A DNA stretch of 64,000 bases from Nymphalis io (Eukaryota > Arthropoda > Insecta > Lepidoptera > Nymphalidae). The notes beneath the pieces were generated by a model, which worked only from the letters and a program-made list of their open reading frames with translations, did no database searches and was not told the DNA's origin. The stretch covers positions 2,175,001 to 2,239,000 of the forward strand of contig NC_065895.1 in the NCBI RefSeq assembly GCF_905147045.1, given 5' to 3'. Positions 58,824 through 64,000 of this stretch are shown here, piece by piece. The position numbers and the translations under genes are program-made. Within the stretch, counting starts at the first letter, position 1; each line of letters opens with the position of its first letter.

Positions 58824-59060
58824 ATGGATATGAATTGTAATCGAATATTGCGGGTTCAAACTTAGCCAAGTACTATTAGGTTTTCATGTGCATCAATTTT
58901 GTGTTTGTAACTCATTCGTGCGAAGAAGACCATCATGAGGTAAGCCCTATATGTATTTCGGATGAGATACTGGTACGCATGTATCCACCGAGCCACATTA
59001 GAACAACGTGATGGAAAAAGCTCCAATATATTTTTCTCTAAAGGCGAGGATACCTTTATT
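58824..59060 (+). mobile_element. SINE family B, old decayed copy
   Basis: GCGGGTTCAAACTTAGCCAA, GTTTTCATGTGCATCAATTT, GACCATCATGAGGTAAGCCC and ACATTAGAACAACGTGATGG follow family B order with heavy divergence. Confidence 0.7.
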
Positions 59061-59287
59061 TTGATATTAAAAAACCGTAAGACTAAACCAATGAGAGAAT
59101 TATCCCTCCCGTTGTAATTTCAAGAGCAACCATTTTTGTTATTTCATGTCAATTATAATACATATAATCAATTATTTAAAATACCTTTACATAAATCGGA
59201 ACCGGTACTAGTCAGTTACACTAATGCTGAACAAAATAGTTGTAGAAGTCCGTAATGGAAAGTGTGAATAGTAAGTACAGTAAAAAC

Positions 59288-59345
59288 AGTAACAGCCTGT
59301 TAATGTCCCACTGCTGGGCTAAGGCCTCCTCTCCCTTTTGAGGAA
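59288..59345 (-). mobile_element. SINE family B, 3' terminal fragment
   Basis: CAGTAACAGCCTGTTAATGT then CCCACTGCTGGGCTAAGGCC is almost identical to the consensus 3' end, but only about 58 bp are present; the sequence stops at TTTTGAGGA. Confidence 0.8.
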
Positions 59346-62300
59346 TAGTAAGTGAGCCAATGTAATTACGAGTTTAAGTACATAAAATATTAGATCACAA
59401 AATAGTGCGTAGCGCAGTGGTTACATAAGAAAAGGCTAACATCTAATAGAAGCTGTGATCTCTTGCCTTTAGAAGATATAATACCGTATACCAGTTCAAT
59501 ACCTATTCAAAGTTCTGTATTCCATTTTTTTTTTCTCTATTTTAACCATCCAAGTTATTCGAAAACGCGCTATGAATATATTGTTGGAATGTTGTTTTGC
59601 TGTAAAATATATGTCGGCGCTGTCAAGTCTGAGGAGACACGAGAGGAACTTGAGTGTGTTTGAGCTCAAACGACAAACATCTACGTCGTGTCTTTACCAG
59701 GGAATAGTGAAGACATGTACTTTATGTAAATACTAATTGTGGAAATCGAACATAAACGAGAAATGTTAAATATAATATCGAAGAATTGTTGAGAAAATTA
59801 TTTAAAGGTTATTTTATTTTGTATTTTATAAAAATGTCTGCACATAGTTTACTAAAAAACAATATTTTAAAATGTTATATTTTACCATATCGATTTTAGT
59901 CAATAATAGAATTCTAATATTATTAAAATTTTATACCTAACTTTATAATGATGGTACCTTTGGATGAAACTCTTAATACGTCTTAACAGACAATGACGTA
60001 TCCACCCAGCAGGGAGGGAGTTCGTTTAGAAAGTTATAGGTCATTTTACCGATTGATAAAATAACGCTTAAATTTTGAAAAATAGTTATCTTCGAGATGT
60101 ATTATTTATATGATACATTTTAAAATATTAACATTTGTTAAGGGTCGCTAAATGTAAAATGACAGTCGTGACAAAATCCCCCGTCGGAGATGACAGCTTC
60201 ATATAATGAATGCGACCGCAGACACCGCAAATCACATCAAAGGCTAGCCGAAAGGCGTTCCAAGTTCATTGCCGTCACATGCGCGTCCGCATACGATCTC
60301 ACGATAACCCAAAATGGGTGCGCAAACGAAATACACCTAACTTGTCGGATTACGCGCATAAAAGTTAATATACAACGGAATCGCATAAAATTTGCTCGAT
60401 TTTGAACTTTATATTTACAGAGTTAAGAGTTAGGTTATGTTAATATCAAATCATGCCTTTTTGGTAAGGTAAAGGGACCGCCGCGGAAGGAAAAGGGGTA
60501 TCTCACGTACCTCATATGCTTAGCGCCTTTAACATTTATTGCATAAGAAAGATATGAAAGTAAGATTTTGTGTGTAGATTGTAAACATAAAAAAAAAGTT
60601 ATTTATTACTATATTATATTATTATTCACAGTCTCATGTACTTTTACTGACGTCATATTTGTAAATGTGTGATCATTGTGGGATATGGTGTTTTCGGGTA
60701 CATTGCATATATATGTTTGACAGATGCTTGTCTGGGTAGAAGCCAAGCCTACTGATCCTTTATTTCGCCACCAAACAGTGTGTTACTGTTTGAAAATTGA
60801 GTGAGCCAGTGTACTTACAACCACAAGGATAACAGCCTAGCCATTACAATGGACAGTGTTGAAACCATGCCAGACCGATTTGCTCTCCAATATATTTGAA
60901 GGTATTACAAGTGTCGTAAAGCGTAGTGGTACCACAAAATTAACAATTATAAAATATATCAAAACAAGATTGTTTCGCAACTACCGACTGGAACTGTCGT
61001 CAACTAATTTTCATTTCCTTCGTTAATGCCGGGTTCGTTACCGTATCTTGAAAAATATTGCTAAAAAAAAATATATCAAGATATATTTTAATCTTAGTTC
61101 AATATGTCAGCACTGAATATTCGCCGAGGAGTAATAAAATGATTTATTATTAATTAAAGGATTCTTCCAAAAAACTAGATACTGGCAAGAAACCCGAAAC
61201 GAGCAAAGCGAAATGTTTCGCCATAAAATGTTACGGCACTTAATATTTATATTATAATATTACTCTATCACTTATATACATAATTATTTTTGATATATGT
61301 ATGTTGTTACCTGGTCACAATTATACCGTACGATTAATGCTTTAGATAGTTTTTTTATACTTATTATCCATCCAATTAAAAGTATATAGGTGACCAAGCT
61401 TCGATTTTTTAAGAAGAAATCGCTTTTTTTAACTTAAAAAGCAGAACCTCATCGAAATACAAAATTTCGAGCCAAATCGTTTCGTGTTCGGCGTTTCCGA
61501 GTTACACGAAACATATATACAAGAATTGTTTGTGTCATTTAATATTATAAGATATATAAAGAAATCCAAAAAACGAACAAACAATACGAGAATTATTTAA
61601 GTGTATTTATTTAGAAACAATATTGAATAATAAACAAACACATAATACATAACAAACATATTAATTACTAAAAGTTAATAATTATTGATTGCCAAATAGC
61701 ATATTAAAACAAATAGAATATCCAAATAGTCTGATGTGTGTTGGTCCTTATGAATTTTTTTTATGATGGCGTACATATTTAGCTATTGCACTTCAAGAAG
61801 CATTAACAATTTATAACATCATTAATATGCTCCCAAACACGGGATCTGAGATGTTACATCTCATGTATAATACTGGCTCACTCATCTAACAGATTGTATC
61901 ACAACAATACAAAGTATTTCCTATAGTATATTTATACTGGATGATACGATTGAGTTTGTGGTCTCCAGGCAGGCTTGTACGAAGTTCTTGAACGAGGTTA
62001 AACATAAAATTAAAAAACATAAACACACGTTTTTTCAAAATTCATAAAATCTATTCTACTAACTACTATGAAGGTACATATTCCACTTCCACTTCGCCGA
62101 GTGTTCTATGACTTCAATAATGTATTAAGCTCAAGATAAATAGCAGGAAATACCTATATATCGTGCTAAAGGAAAACCTGACACTGATAATTCCAATTAT
62201 AATGATATTTTATATTAAACTAAGCTTATAAAACAACACGTCAAGCCCAAGACTGGAGTTTGCATAATTATAGACCATAAATAGTCCAGTGCAATAAACT

Positions 62301-64000
62301 AATTGCTTGATATTATTACGCTAAAAAAAAATTGCGATTACAGGACTGCAACGGACGTCTGATCTTATTGTGAAAAAAAATATACTAAATTCAAGTTCAC
62401 GTACGTTTCAAATTAGTCAACTAAAAATAGTCGGTAGATTAAATTTATTCAGAAGAAAGATAATTTGAAAGACGGCGTACAAATGTTGAAGACATACGTA
62501 TATATTGAAATGTAAGAACAAAATGATAACGGTATAACATATATTAGATATGTGAAAGGTTTTAAAAAGTTTGAATATTATATAAGATTTCGGGTGTATT
62601 TATGGCACTCTCATACTGAATAAGATTATTTTTTTTACCTTTGCTTTGTTCTATGAAAAGTTGAAAAAAACAATGAATTCAATTTAGCGATTGACATTTT
62701 TCAAAATCAGATAAGACGTAATAAATATATTATATATATTCATATGCTTTGGTCATTGTAATATATGTACACATTGCTAAGCCAACCGAATGAGCCTAAG
62801 CTTAGAAGGTACCATCGATAGATTCGACGATTATATATATTCTAACTGACTCCATCATGAGATCAGCTCAGATCAGATTATTTTTTATTATTGATATTCT
62901 AATTAAATTCTTCTAAAGTTTTAATAAAAAGTCGTCTTTAGATAATCGTTAAGTAAATATGAAGCGTATTCGTTCCACATTTGCATACTTTTTGGCAATA
63001 CATTAGCACTTTTGGACGCAATTGGACGTTTATAATAAGAATGAAAGAGTGAAATGAATGATTGGTTTGTTTAGCCAATTAAAAAATAAATTTACATTTT
63101 CCTAATAATTATTTAATGATTTATTTTTAAGCAAACATACAATGAGATGACAAATATAAAATAATGCATAAATCGGCTAAGTTTCCACCGATTATATTTT
63201 TGATATAAGATTCAAAAGAATCCTCTTCAGTCGAAAAAAAAGTCTTTGTGTTCGTTATTGGACCAAATCTTATTGAAATAACATAATAAAACCATAACGT
63301 AAACGTGTCTACACATAAATTATTTTATATAAAATTCAAAACACAATGCTTTGAAATATTGTGTCCGCCTGACTATGCTTGACCTGGAAACTCCCAAATA
63401 CATTTTAATGAATTATACATAGAGTATTTTTTTTATTTGAGGCAATGAAAGTCAGAATATGGCCAAAATATTATATCGCCATAATTAACGCCCACGTAAA
63501 TAAAGCCGCGGTCACAAGATTGCGTAATAAATAAAGAGTTACGACATGTAAAAGTGTAAACGATAATTCAACATTATCCGAAAATCGGGTCACCCCGTCG
63601 GGACACGGTTTCGCCGACCTCACTCCGAACCGGTCCGGGAACCGTTAACACCGATAAATAAAAACAAAATTAATAACAACGAAAAATCGCTTCCAAAGAT
63701 GACCCGTAATACACCCACGTCGTAATAAACCATTCCGATGTAAACTTTAAATCGTAAATAAAATCGATATCGAGAACCGAAAACTGTCATAAATCCACCG
63801 CCCGTCGTTTTCGACAATTTAATAGAAAAATATTATGGTTTTTCTTTTTTTCGAAATATCGTTGCGTGGCAAACCGACATCGATAACATGATATATGTGG
63901 GCTTTATGTAGATTATATAGAAAACAGTCCAATAAATGAAATGCATTTCAATTTATATTCATACAACAGAACATATTATAACAAAAAGCTATATATTCAT
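59346..64000. other. No gene seen; repeat remnants
   Basis: It holds decayed family D pieces at about 60735-60860 (+) and 61850-62000 (-), and a less AT-rich unique patch at 60180-60370. The patch at 63570-63830 is also GC-richer but no exon was recognised. The remainder is AT-rich. Confidence 0.4.

Overview
The window looks like AT-rich genomic DNA from an insect, most probably a butterfly or moth. Genes are split into short exons with GT-AG introns. The two protein-coding genes match animal families best known from fly and human. The rest is filled with tRNA-derived SINEs, a Tc1-type transposon, Helitron debris and LINE-tail repeats of the kind common in Lepidoptera. No bacterial-style operon, CRISPR array or rRNA gene is visible.

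Left end (1-5 kb): the last seven coding exons of the histone chaperone HIRA lie on the + strand (1459-4994); the 5' part of the gene is outside the window. One HIRA intron carries an apparently intact tRNA-Gly(GCC) gene in antisense. A short 11-bp minisatellite starts 13 bases after the HIRA stop codon. From 5.5 to 7.6 kb there is a pile of interspersed repeats, a 32-bp perfect palindrome and a 21-bp tandem duplication.

Centre-left (11-16.5 kb): a degraded Helitron helicase end (about 10.95-11.26 kb) is followed by a DRAK/STK17-type serine/threonine kinase on the - strand (12924-16501). Six coding exons join in frame to 443 codons plus a stop. The exon carrying the extreme N-terminus was not found. 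HIRA and this kinase are convergent, about 8 kb apart stop to stop.

Right (16.5-64 kb): about 47 kb with no convincing protein-coding gene apart from transposon remains. It is AT-rich, interrupted by a few GC-richer unique patches, and may be a long first intron of the kinase gene, intergenic DNA, or both. It contains a complete Tc1/mariner-superfamily element (43253-44874) whose transposase frame is open except for one TAG codon. It also holds several SINE families (one copy with a clear 13-bp target-site duplication), a LINE 3' end whose terminal sequence resembles that of the commonest repeat in the window, a probable non-autonomous Helitron, and a perfect 23-bp inverted repeat.

The two host genes act in separate processes: HIRA deposits histone H3.3, and DRAK phosphorylates myosin light chain. 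There is no sign that they form a system. I found no convincing new biological system. The best leads are the transposon with one disabling codon, the SINE/LINE tail relationship, the perfect hairpin and the unassigned GC-richer islands.
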